From an uncultured Prevotella sp. (GTDB lineage Bacteria > Bacteroidota > Bacteroidia > Bacteroidales > Bacteroidaceae): DNA of 30,141 nt. The position numbers and the translations under genes are program-made. The notes under the pieces were generated by a model. The model was not told where the DNA came from. It saw only the letters and a list, made by a program, of their open reading frames with translations, and searched no databases. Shown one piece after another: positions 16,191 through 23,974 of this stretch; the first letter of the stretch is position 1, and each line of letters opens with the position of its first letter. The DNA lies in the NCBI GenBank assembly GCA_934219025.1, contig CAKQDG010000017.1, forward strand, positions 1-30,141, written 5' to 3'.

Positions 16191-16222
16191 TATACATGTC
16201 CACGCAAAAAATCGGAAAATGC

Positions 16223-17239
16223 TTACTGTCCGCCAAGTCTGCCAAAATATTCTATTATTTCATCCCACGTCTTGAACGTGTCAGACCCAAACGGTATGGT
16301 TGTACACATATATTCCGAAGTTCCCAATTCAGCTTCAGGAGCGATGAAATAGTCGCCGTAAAGAAGATTTGGCTGGTTGCTGAATATCAGGTGCTGCCAC
16401 GCCGGCACATTGATAATGTCGTTCACCCACTTCCTTGCATCATCCATATACACTCCGTCATAAGAAGGAGAAGGGGCTACTATATATATGGAATAGTCTT
16501 CGAGCAACTTGTTGAAGCCTTTCACGGCACTTGCCCTCTGGTTGCCGCGATCATCGCGCAGCGCATCAATGCTTACATATACAATGGGGCGCTCCCTGCC
16601 CTCCTGCCTGTCGTCTATCCATCTCACCACAGGCACCACGGCATGTATCAGCGACTTGTCTATCAGTCTGTGCTCTCCGTGAAAACTTATCGCCTGGGGA
16701 TAATGTTCATTGAAAACTCCATACGTTTCGGCTGCTACCGATGTATCCGCATCACCAAAAAGCCCGTAGACCCGTTTCTTTTCCCCGTCAGACACATTTG
16801 AGAAGCATTGCTTCGTAATTGCCTTGTATTCTTCAACGAGGCTCTTGGTGACAATAAAATCCTGCACGCCGTCTTCTCTCGGGTTCTGAAAGGTCTGCTT
16901 TCCCAACATTCCATGCTTTGTCATCGTGTCGCCCATGAGAAATGCCGGATTCACAAGTATCCTGTCGTATCCATACAGCATCTCGGCATACATTCCGCCC
17001 ATGGAGGTGCCGATAATAAGGTCGGGATGCTGCTCGTCGCAAACTTTTCTCAACAATGCCATTGCCTCCTCAGGATGCAACGGCAGGTCATAGGCCAAAA
17101 CATCGGCAGACGGCAACATCTCGCGTATGCGCGACACTGTTCCCGACTGCGCTGACGACATAAAGCCATGTACATACAATATCTTTTTCCCCTTCATGAT
17201 TGAAGGGTACTGAAGAACATATTTGTTTTCTTTTTCCAT
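16223..17239 (-). CDS. YqiA/YcfP-type alpha/beta hydrolase fused to a degenerate 5'(3')-deoxyribonucleotidase-like domain
   Basis: The protein has 338 residues. Residues about 15-205 are an alpha/beta hydrolase of the YqiA/YcfP (UPF0227) esterase type: ILYVHGFMSSAQSGT (20-34), nucleophile S79 in GTSMGG, D163 in FGDADTS and H190 in GEHRL form a plausible triad. Residues about 217-336 resemble the NT5C family of HAD deoxyribonucleotidases: YIVAPSPSYDGVYMDDARKW, NLLYGDYFI and FGSDTFKTWDEIIEYF. However, the first catalytic motif, normally DxD, reads VSID (nucleophile Asp replaced by Ser), and the late DD after GDYLI reads AP, so this half looks inactive. The start at 17239 has a good AAGGAG at 5 bases spacing. 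An internal Met15 is an alternative start. Confidence 0.8.
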   Translation of the reverse strand: MEKENKYVLQYPSIMKGKKILYVHGFMSSAQSGTVSRIREMLPSADVLAYDLPLHPEEAMALLRKVCDEQHPDLIIGTSMGGMYAEMLYGYDRILVNPAFLMGDTMTKHGMLGKQTFQNPREDGVQDFIVTKSLVEEYKAITKQCFSNVSDGEKKRVYGLFGDADTSVAAETYGVFNEHYPQAISFHGEHRLIDKSLIHAVVPVVRWIDDRQEGRERPIVYVSIDALRDDRGNQRASAVKGFNKLLEDYSIYIVAPSPSYDGVYMDDARKWVNDIINVPAWQHLIFSNQPNLLYGDYFIAPEAELGTSEYMCTTIPFGSDTFKTWDEIIEYFGRLGGQ

Positions 17240-17244
17240 ATATA

Positions 17245-17250
17245 CTCCTT
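17245..17250 (-). promoter_or_regulatory. Shine-Dalgarno sequence for the hydrolase fusion
   Basis: AAGGAG ends 5 bases before the ATG at 17239. Such a strong Shine-Dalgarno is unusual in this window and supports that start over the internal Met. Confidence 0.65.
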
Positions 17251-17313
17251 TACCTGCAAAAATGTAAATACCTAAAACACCTTAAAGCGCTATAAAGAAG
17301 GAATAAACTCTTG

Positions 17314-17868
17314 TCAATTATTAACAGTCAAAACTCCCTGCGGACCTGTCGTCATGGCATGATAGCGAATCATTCCTTTCCCTTTGTCGCCCTTCACGAT
17401 TATTCCGCCACTGTTCATGTCATACACCCTGTGGCACGACTTGCATGTTGCTGTTCCGTCCACGCCAAGCGTTAGCGCATAGCGCGGCAATCCGGAACTT
17501 TCGTAGCAGGTGCGACACTGGTTGTCGTAGGCATAAAAGTTGCCGTCGAGATTTCCATACCCCACGATAATCCCGTTATAGATGCCGATAGTCCAGTTGG
17601 CATTGTTGTCTATTTTGGTTTGCGTTCCATAGGTAGGCTCCCCGCCTTGGTTTGACTCAAACTTGAAGCGTGTAGTGCCCTCCTTGGATATACGGCAAAA
17701 CACACCCGTGGAATTGGGATTCATCGCACTTGCAAGCGTAGAATTGTTCACGTTAAGATTGTTTATCACCAAATGGCATGGATAGCGACTGTATTCTGAG
17801 TCGGCACAGCCTGTGATGATTGCGGATGCACATAGCAGCACACCCGAAATACAAGAAATCTTGTTCAT
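17314..17868 (-). CDS. Rieske-like lipoprotein with two CxxC motifs
   Basis: The 184-residue protein starts at the ATG one base after the argH stop codon, so it is translationally coupled to argH. The signal peptide ends in the lipobox IITGC (C21). The C-terminal half follows the order of a Rieske fold: GNFYAYDNQCRTC (118-121), a beta stretch, TATCKSCHRVYDMNSGG (Cys 142 and 145), then a GMIRYHAM strand and VLTVNN. In true Rieske proteins the ligands are CxH and CxxH; here both are CxxC, so the site would hold zinc or a rubredoxin-like or other all-Cys cluster. I know no characterised member. A periplasmic or surface electron-transfer or structural role is only a guess. Confidence 0.7.
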   Translation of the reverse strand: MNKISCISGVLLCASAIITGCADSEYSRYPCHLVINNLNVNNSTLASAMNPNSTGVFCRISKEGTTRFKFESNQGGEPTYGTQTKIDNNANWTIGIYNGIIVGYGNLDGNFYAYDNQCRTCYESSGLPRYALTLGVDGTATCKSCHRVYDMNSGGIIVKGDKGKGMIRYHAMTTGPQGVLTVNN

Positions 17869-17869
17869 A

Positions 17870-19210
17870 TCAATTCTCTCCCAAAAGACGCTTCTCGGCT
17901 TCAATCATCTTGTCAAAACCAAACTCGCTTATGATATGTTCCATCATCGCCTTTATCTTGTCATTACACAGATTTCCAATACTTCCGGCATGAGTGTGGT
18001 GTATGTTCTTGTCGGCCACAAATTTGCCAGCTTCTATTTCAAGTCCCACTTTTTTGTAGGCGTCGCGGAACGGCATACCGTTGGCTGCAAGCTTGTTTAC
18101 TTCCTCTACAGAGAAGATTGGATCATACATAGGATTGTCAAGAATATGCTCGTTTACTTCTATCTTGTTTATTATATATGCCGCCATCTGCAAGCAGTCC
18201 TGCAGTTCGCCAAAAGCCGGAAGGAACACTTCCTTTATAATTTGCAGGTCACGGAAATATCCACACGGCAGATTGTTCATAATGAGAGTTATCTGCTGCG
18301 GAAGACCTTGGATTTTGTTGCATTTCGCACGTATAAGTTCAAACACGTCAGGGTTTTTCTTGTGTGGCATTATGCTGCTTCCCGTGGTACATTCCTTGGG
18401 GAGCTTGACAAACGAGAAGTTCTGACTGTTGAACATACAGGCATCAAAAGCCATCTTAGCCACGGTGCCGGCTACAGAGGCAAGTACAAAAGCAACGTTG
18501 CGTTCCATTTTTCCTCTTCCCATCTGTGCATACACCACATTATAGTCCATAGAGTCGAATCCAAGCAGACGGGTTGTCATTTCCCTGTCGAGCGGGAAGG
18601 AACTGCCGTATCCGGCAGCCGAACCAAGCGGATTGCGGTTGGTCATGCGATATGCAGCCTGAAGGAAAAGCATGTCGTCGGCAAGACTTTCGGCATACGC
18701 CCCGAACCACAGTCCGAATGAACTTGGCATTGCCACCTGTAGATGGGTATATCCCGGCATCAACACATTTTTGTATTGTTCGCTTTTCTGCAACAGTTCG
18801 TCGAAAAGTATCTTCACGCTTTCCACAATATCCATAATGTCATGGCGGCAACGCAGTTTGAGGTCTACAAGCACCTGATCGTTTCTCGACCGTCCGCTAT
18901 GAATTTTCTTTCCCATATCGCCAAGCTTTCGCGTGAGCATGAGTTCCACTTGAGAATGAACATCCTCCACGCCGTCTTCAATAACGAACTTGCCATCTTT
19001 GCAGATGCCGTAGATGTTTTTCAACTCAGCCAGCAAAGGCTTAAGCTCTTCATCTTTTATCAGTCCGATAGATTGCAGCATAGTTATGTGTGCCATTGAG
19101 CCCAACACATCGTATTTTGCAAGATAGAGATCCATCTCCCTGTCTCTCCCAACGGTGAAGCGTTCAATCTCCTTGTTTATCTCGTAATTTTTTTCCCAAA
19201 GTTTATTCAT
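17870..19210 (-). CDS. argH: Argininosuccinate lyase
   Basis: ArgH splits argininosuccinate into arginine and fumarate. The protein has 446 residues from the ATG at 19210; a TTG 18 bases upstream is less likely. Family motifs in order: MNKLWEKNYEINKEIE, HSGRSRND (104-111), GYTHLQ (153-158, with the catalytic-region His157), NRNPLGSAAGYGSSFPLDR, and the serine-loop signature GSSIMPHKKNP (277-287). The 103-base gap before it contains a 12-bp inverted repeat. No other arginine genes are in the window. Confidence 0.96.
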   Translation of the reverse strand: MNKLWEKNYEINKEIERFTVGRDREMDLYLAKYDVLGSMAHITMLQSIGLIKDEELKPLLAELKNIYGICKDGKFVIEDGVEDVHSQVELMLTRKLGDMGKKIHSGRSRNDQVLVDLKLRCRHDIMDIVESVKILFDELLQKSEQYKNVLMPGYTHLQVAMPSSFGLWFGAYAESLADDMLFLQAAYRMTNRNPLGSAAGYGSSFPLDREMTTRLLGFDSMDYNVVYAQMGRGKMERNVAFVLASVAGTVAKMAFDACMFNSQNFSFVKLPKECTTGSSIMPHKKNPDVFELIRAKCNKIQGLPQQITLIMNNLPCGYFRDLQIIKEVFLPAFGELQDCLQMAAYIINKIEVNEHILDNPMYDPIFSVEEVNKLAANGMPFRDAYKKVGLEIEAGKFVADKNIHHTHAGSIGNLCNDKIKAMMEHIISEFGFDKMIEAEKRLLGEN

Positions 19211-19233
19211 AACCAAGTTTTTTTTCAAGCTAA

Positions 19234-19300
19234 ACGGCTCAGACTTGTCAAACAGCCCAGTACAAATTAGATGCTGAGATGTATGAGCAGTCTGAGCCGT
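19234..19300 (-). promoter_or_regulatory. 12-bp perfect inverted repeat in the argH leader
   Basis: ACGGCTCAGACT (19234-19245) and AGTCTGAGCCGT (19289-19300) are exact inverted repeats with a 43-base spacer. The spacer can form a smaller stem from GCTCATAC/ATCTCAGC-like sequence. On the argH strand the structure ends 24 bases before the start codon, with an A-rich tract after it. It could be an attenuator, an operator or an inter-cistronic structure. Confidence 0.6.
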
Positions 19301-19313
19301 CAGAATAATTTCA

Positions 19314-19730
19314 TTATAAATTGCTGTAAGGAATCATTGCCAGCACATCGGCAATTTTCTCAAGTCCCTCTTGCAGAGGTTTCGACACCATGCCCTTTAT
19401 AAAAGGATTGATGTCAGCCTTTATTGTGAGTTTCATCTTGCATGCTGTTTCGCCTTCCGGCACAATCTGAATCCACAGGTTTGCCGCAATAGGCGAGTTT
19501 TCGGTAGCAAATTTTATGCACTTAGGCTCTTCACGCTCTATAATTCTCATAGACACGCTTCCCATTGGGGCACTGATCGTCAAACTGTCGGAATCGAACG
19601 ACAAATCCTTGATTTTGTCTTCCGGAATTTTGTTGCGTACTTTTTCAAGATTACTCAAATCACTCAACGTTGCATATACAGCTTGCTGTGTATATGGTAT
19701 ATGCTTTACACTGCTTTCAAATTTGCTCAT
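19314..19730 (-). CDS. SRPBCC (START-like) family protein
   Basis: The 138-residue soluble protein starts at the ATG that overlaps the pyrE stop (ATGA). It has the SRPBCC helix-grip pattern: FESSVKHIPYTQQAVYATLSDLSNLEKVRNKIP at the N terminus, a run of beta strands (LTISAPMGSVSMRIIEREEPKCIKF, NLWIQIVPEGETACKMKLTIKAD), and a long C-terminal helix KPLQEGLEKIADVLAMIPY. These proteins bind hydrophobic ligands in a central pocket. The ligand cannot be told from sequence. It is translationally coupled to pyrE. Confidence 0.8.
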   Translation of the reverse strand: MSKFESSVKHIPYTQQAVYATLSDLSNLEKVRNKIPEDKIKDLSFDSDSLTISAPMGSVSMRIIEREEPKCIKFATENSPIAANLWIQIVPEGETACKMKLTIKADINPFIKGMVSKPLQEGLEKIADVLAMIPYSNL

Positions 19731-20362
19731 TCCTTCATCCAGTTTGCAGGGTCCTTTCGCCATTCGTGAAGAACTTCCACGTCTTCCGGCTTTATATATC
19801 CAATTTCATGCGCCTCAGCCACAACGTGCTCGTAATCAGTAAGGGTAACGAGCTTTACTTTTGCATCTTCAAACGCCTTCTTTGCTATGTCGAAGCCATA
19901 TGTATACGAAGCCACCATACCAATAACTTCACAGCAGTTCTTGCGTATAGCCTCTACTGCCTTGAGTGACGATCCACCTGTTGATATAAGGTCTTCGATT
20001 ACAACAACCTTCATTCCAGGTTTCAACTCTCCCTCGATAAGATTCTCGAGTCCGTGGTCCTTTGGTTTGCTTCTTACGTAAACGAACGGCAAGTTAAGTT
20101 CATCGGCTACGAGCGCACCTTGGGCGATGGCTCCTGTTGCAACACCTGCCACAGCTTCAGCTTCGGGGAAGTTTTCAAGCACTGCGTGTACAAGTTCCAA
20201 CTTCACGTAGTTGCGCAAATCAGGATAAGACAAAGTCTTGCGGTTGTCGCAATAGAATGGTGATTTCCAGCCAGATGCCCATGTAAATGGGTTTTCCGGT
20301 TGTAGTTTAATGGCTTTAACTTTCAGAAGTTTTGATGCAAATACTTTTTTTTGAGAATCCAT
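19727..20362 (-). CDS. pyrE: Orotate phosphoribosyltransferase
   Basis: PyrE joins orotate and PRPP to form OMP in pyrimidine synthesis. The 211-residue protein has the PRPP-binding motif VVVIEDLISTGGSSLKAVEA (about 118-137), the flexible loop FVYVRSKPKDHGL (about 93-105), and the N-terminal FTWASGWKSPFYCDNR that binds orotate. The ATG at 20362 (MDSQKKVFASKLLKVKAIKL) is the family start. The frame is open for 62 more codons upstream, but that is only the translated CTAG repeat array. The next gene overlaps by ATGA. Confidence 0.95.
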   Translation of the reverse strand: MDSQKKVFASKLLKVKAIKLQPENPFTWASGWKSPFYCDNRKTLSYPDLRNYVKLELVHAVLENFPEAEAVAGVATGAIAQGALVADELNLPFVYVRSKPKDHGLENLIEGELKPGMKVVVIEDLISTGGSSLKAVEAIRKNCCEVIGMVASYTYGFDIAKKAFEDAKVKLVTLTDYEHVVAEAHEIGYIKPEDVEVLHEWRKDPANWMKE

Positions 20363-20394
20363 TGTTGTATTTTTTTTGAGTTTTCTATTTAGGA

Positions 20395-20502
20395 TTTCTA
20401 GAGCTACTAGATTTTCTAGAGTTACTAGAATTTCTAGAACCACTAGATATTCTAGAACCACTAGATATTCTAGAACTACTATATATTCTAGAGCTACTAT
20501 AT
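20395..20502 (-). repeat. 18-bp (2 x 9) CTAG-rich tandem array upstream of pyrE
   Basis: Twelve nonamers alternate between ATTCTAGAA-like and CCACTAGAT-like units (plus-strand reading), so six 18-bp units. TCTAGA recurs exactly every 18 bases from 20397 to 20492, and CTAG occurs ten times in 108 bases. It lies between the glutaminyl cyclase stop and the pyrE start. Confidence 0.95.
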
Positions 20503-20557
20503 ATTTTCTATAAATAACAAGAGCTTTACTTCTTAGTGAGAAGTGCAATTTGCACTC

Positions 20558-21550
20558 TTATTCAGAGTAGAGCACCTGTATTACGGTCTGTCCCACTGCT
20601 TTAAGTATATTTCTGTCGATATTATCCATAGTATCGTTTATGGTGTGCCATGTAGGCCCGAAAGAACTTTGCTGGCAGTTGGGATAATACGGAATAATGT
20701 CTATTGTAGGAATTTTTGCTATTTTGTTAACCGGAATATGGTCGTCAGTAATATATCCACCCTGTTCGTTTGGAAAAAGCGACTCATATCCGGCAGTTCG
20801 CGCAGCAGTCCAAACCTTGTCTACTATGGGCTGTGCCATATCCCTCGACATGCCCTCCTGATAGAACCGAGCACCGGCTCCGCCCACCATGTCAAGCAGA
20901 ATACCGAATCGTGCCTCGTAGTTTTGTTTGTGAGGGTTGGCAGCCCAGTATTGAGCACCAAGAGCCCAGGAATCGTTGGTATCTTCCACATCGCTCCATT
21001 GCGGGACGCCCCAGTCTTCGGCATCGAAGCAAACAAAATCAACACCAATTTTTAGAGAGTCAGCTTTCTGAATCTGCCTTGCCACTTCGAGCATCACAGC
21101 CACTCCGCTTGCTGCGTCGTTTGCTGCCATCACAGGCTTGTGCCAGTTTGTACTGTCAGGATCATTGTCAGCCCACGGTCTACTGTCCCAATGGGCGCAG
21201 AGCAATATTCTTGTGGTAAGTTCCGGCTTATAGCTTGCAATGATATTGTTGCTTTTCAAAACAGTGCCGTCATATCCCTTCAGATCAGTTTTCTGCTCAA
21301 TAACAGAACATCCGAATTGCTTGAATTTATCGACAATCCACTGTGCACATCTGTCGTGAGCTTCACTGTTCATTGTTCTTGGTCCGAATTCACATTGCTT
21401 CTCGCAATAAACGTAAGCAGAATCAGCATTGAAATCAGGACCTACGGCTATAGGCGTTGTCTCGGTGTCAGCTTTCTTAGTGCTCTTGCATGAGGTGAGC
21501 AGCGCCAGAGCGATGAGCGTCACCAGTGGAAGTATATTGATTTTTTTCAT
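20558..21550 (-). CDS. M28-fold lipoprotein, probable type II glutaminyl-peptide cyclotransferase
   Basis: This 330-residue lipoprotein has lipobox LLTSC with C21. The M28 core is clear: LLCAHWDSRPWADND (H120, D122), MAANDAASGVAVMLE (D145), FDAEDWG (E178, D179), GILLDMVGGAGARFY (D220), and IPTIDIIPYYPNCQQS followed by PTWHTINDTMDNID (H302). The last motif and the WHT-NDT arrangement resemble animal-type glutaminyl cyclases, also known from Porphyromonas and Prevotella, which turn N-terminal Gln into pyroglutamate in the periplasm. A plain aminopeptidase is the alternative. The start ATG overlaps the stop of the C26-M19 gene (ATGA), so the two are coupled. Confidence 0.78.
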   Translation of the reverse strand: MKKINILPLVTLIALALLTSCKSTKKADTETTPIAVGPDFNADSAYVYCEKQCEFGPRTMNSEAHDRCAQWIVDKFKQFGCSVIEQKTDLKGYDGTVLKSNNIIASYKPELTTRILLCAHWDSRPWADNDPDSTNWHKPVMAANDAASGVAVMLEVARQIQKADSLKIGVDFVCFDAEDWGVPQWSDVEDTNDSWALGAQYWAANPHKQNYEARFGILLDMVGGAGARFYQEGMSRDMAQPIVDKVWTAARTAGYESLFPNEQGGYITDDHIPVNKIAKIPTIDIIPYYPNCQQSSFGPTWHTINDTMDNIDRNILKAVGQTVIQVLYSE

Positions 21551-23346
21551 TTTAGATTTCTCGTTTCTTGTACGACAGTCATCACCCTAAGCCAGTTTCC
21601 GCCCCATATTTTCTCTATGTCATTCAGAGAATAGCGTCGGCGCAGCAACTGAATGGTGAAATTTATAAGTTCAGAAGAATCGGCGATGCCGCATACACCT
21701 CCATCGCCATCGAAGTCGGTGCCGAGTCCCACGTGATCGATTCCCATTATGTCTACGGCGTGGTCGAGATGTGCCATAGCGTCCATAATACTTGCCTCCT
21801 GTTCGTCGTCGCGCAAGAATCCGTTGTAGAGAGTTATCTGCTGCACGCCACCTTTTTGTGCCAGTGCGCGCATTTGTTCGTCTGTCAGGTTTCGCGGAAC
21901 GTCACACAGAGCCTTGCAGTTGCTGTGACTGCACACTATTGGTGTCTGACTTATATCGAGTGCATCATAAAAACTTTTTTCCCCGGCATGGCTCAGGTCT
22001 ACCATCAAGCCTTGCCTGTTCATTTCCCTTATCACGTCAGCCCCGAAATCGCTCACTCCGTTGTTTGTTGTTTCGGAGCGTCGTGCGCTGTCGCAGATAT
22101 CGTTGTCGCCGTTGTGACATAGAGTGATATACACCACTCCGCGCCTCGCAAAGTGTTCCACATTCTGCAAGTTGTGCCCAAGAGCTAAGCCATTTTCTAT
22201 GCCGAGCATTATCGACTTTCTTCCAGCCTTCATGTCTCCATACAGATCGGCAGGCGTTCTGGCAATAGACACTACACTGTCGTTTTTGTTCACAATGTCT
22301 TCTATTTTGTCGAAAATGAGGTCAGCGTATTCCGTAGGAGTCTCTACGGGAAAAGGTGCCACCTCGCTAAACGGCTGCTGCGGCTTTGGTTGTGGCAGAT
22401 ATGCCGCCATTGTTACGGCTTGCTGTCTGCCTTCGGTCATTTTGTGTAGATCTACAAGAATGCGGCTGTCTCTCCAGTCGAAGCGTATGCCTTGTGGAAA
22501 GAACATTGGCGTGTCGCAGTGAGAGTCTATGGTTATGATATTGCTGTGTATGCGTTTAGCTTCGCTGAATTCTGCAGCGCGCTCCACGAGCCAGCGGAAC
22601 AGAGGTAGACCGTCGTTGCCGAGCCATTCCGGATGCCACTGCACACCGAGTATAGACTTGTACTCGCTGCTTTCCATTGCCTCTATCACTCCATCAGGGG
22701 CGCAAGCCGACATATTGAATCTTCTGCCGCAGCTTGCCACAGCCTGATGATGAAACGAGTTCACGTAGATTTTCTCTTTTTTGTATATAGAGAAGAGAAT
22801 AGTGTCTGGTTCTATCTTTACCGAGTGTGTGGGTTCCCCTCTGTGGTCGGTGTCTTGACTGTGTTTTATTCTGCCTTGAGTTTTGTATTCGGCATTGTCA
22901 TTTCCCGTTGTGTCGATGTCTTGTCTCACTTTTCCGCCTAGAGCCATTGCGAGAGTCTGTATGCCGCGGCAGATGCCGAGCATCGGTATTTGCCGGTTGT
23001 AGGCAAGGTTTACTGTGAGTAGCTCGGCCAAATCGCGACGGGAGTTAATTCCGTGTAGGGCTTCTACCGGCTCTTCACCGCTCCAAAGAGGGTTGTAGTC
23101 GGCTCCCCCCGAGAGAAGGAGCGCGTCGACATTATCGAGCGAGTTTATGATAACGTCGGTATCGGCTACCGGCGGAATTATCACCGGCACGCCTCCGGCA
23201 TTCACCACAGCCATATAGTAAGGTTCGGCGAGCATTGCCGAACCGTCGGCAAAGTTGCCCGTGATACCAATCACGGGCTTTTTTCCAGCCTCGGGGTATG
23301 ATTTATAAATACTGTTTAGATGCGACTGGAAGTCAAATGGTTCCAC
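21547..23346 (-). CDS. Fusion of a C26 gamma-glutamyl hydrolase and an M19 dipeptidase
   Basis: The protein has 599 residues and no signal peptide, so it is probably cytoplasmic. Residues about 22-255 are a class I glutamine-amidotransferase-like C26 hydrolase (PuuD type): LLLSGGADYNP (77-87), nucleophile C126 in MLGICRGIQ, SFHHQAV (197-203), and H238 and E240 in VQWHPEW. Residues about 268-595 are an M19 membrane-dipeptidase domain with all expected metal ligands: H276 and D278 (DSHCD), E384 (GIENG), H453 (DLSHA), H474 (SHSN) and D544 (GTDFDG). Both halves look active. I infer removal of a gamma-glutamyl group, then cleavage of the remaining dipeptide. An Lrp-type regulator gene lies 44 bases upstream and the cyclase overlaps downstream. 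Confidence 0.9.
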   Translation of the reverse strand: MEPFDFQSHLNSIYKSYPEAGKKPVIGITGNFADGSAMLAEPYYMAVVNAGGVPVIIPPVADTDVIINSLDNVDALLLSGGADYNPLWSGEEPVEALHGINSRRDLAELLTVNLAYNRQIPMLGICRGIQTLAMALGGKVRQDIDTTGNDNAEYKTQGRIKHSQDTDHRGEPTHSVKIEPDTILFSIYKKEKIYVNSFHHQAVASCGRRFNMSACAPDGVIEAMESSEYKSILGVQWHPEWLGNDGLPLFRWLVERAAEFSEAKRIHSNIITIDSHCDTPMFFPQGIRFDWRDSRILVDLHKMTEGRQQAVTMAAYLPQPKPQQPFSEVAPFPVETPTEYADLIFDKIEDIVNKNDSVVSIARTPADLYGDMKAGRKSIMLGIENGLALGHNLQNVEHFARRGVVYITLCHNGDNDICDSARRSETTNNGVSDFGADVIREMNRQGLMVDLSHAGEKSFYDALDISQTPIVCSHSNCKALCDVPRNLTDEQMRALAQKGGVQQITLYNGFLRDDEQEASIMDAMAHLDHAVDIMGIDHVGLGTDFDGDGGVCGIADSSELINFTIQLLRRRYSLNDIEKIWGGNWLRVMTVVQETRNLK

Positions 23347-23390
23347 GATTCTACCAATATTATGTTTTCTTTTAAACTTTACGATGCCAA

Positions 23391-23876
23391 TTATTTTTTA
23401 GCGGCACCTTCGATATCCTTGTGTGCTATAGGAATTTCGCGTTTGATGCTTTGTTCCAGCGAGATGAGAGTTTCTGTAGCCACCACGCCAGGAATTTCCT
23501 GCATCTGGTTGTTCAGCAAATCCATCAGCTGCTCGTTGTCTTTTGCATAGAGTTTCACGAGCATTGTGTAAGGGCCTGTTGTGAAGTGGCACTCCACGAT
23601 TTCCGGGATATGTTCAAGCTGTTCCACTACAGATTTGTACATGCTGCCCTTTTCAAGTGTTATTCCCACGTATGTGCATGTAGAGAATCCCAGGCTCTTT
23701 GGATCCACGTCGAATTTGCTTCCGGTGATTACTCCGTCTTCTGTGAGGTGCTGCACGCGCTGGTGTATTGCTGCGCGTGATACGTTACATTCTGCAGCCA
23801 CGTCCTTGAAAGGCATACGTGCGTTTTTTGACAAGATACTGAGTATCTTTTTGTCAAGTCTGTCTATTTTCTCCAT
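23391..23876 (-). CDS. Lrp/AsnC family transcriptional regulator
   Basis: The 161-residue protein has an N-terminal winged helix-turn-helix (LDKKILSILSKNARMPFKDVAAECNVSRAAIHQRVQHL, about 6-43) and a C-terminal RAM/AsnC ligand domain (about 65-150; VEQLEHIPEIVECHFTTGPY, IPGVVATETLISLE). Such proteins sense amino acids as octamers. It is first in a same-strand set with the C26-M19 fusion and the glutaminyl cyclase, so it may control them. A matching promoter lies about 100 bases upstream. Confidence 0.92.
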   Translation of the reverse strand: MEKIDRLDKKILSILSKNARMPFKDVAAECNVSRAAIHQRVQHLTEDGVITGSKFDVDPKSLGFSTCTYVGITLEKGSMYKSVVEQLEHIPEIVECHFTTGPYTMLVKLYAKDNEQLMDLLNNQMQEIPGVVATETLISLEQSIKREIPIAHKDIEGAAKK

Positions 23877-23974
23877 AATGAATATTTTGTTTTTCTTGAT
23901 TTTATTTTCTTTTTGCTTCTCGCCAATCCTTCTTTTGTTTTTGGTTTTGCGGATTAGTAGTTGCTAAGACAAAG

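Noticed and set aside
19207..19228. Upstream TTG start for argH
   Set aside because: The ATG at 19210 gives the normal ArgH N terminus; the TTG adds six residues of poly-A-derived sequence.
20363..20548. 62-residue N-terminal extension of PyrE
   Set aside because: It is the translated CTAG array; PyrE normally starts near MDSQKK at 20362.
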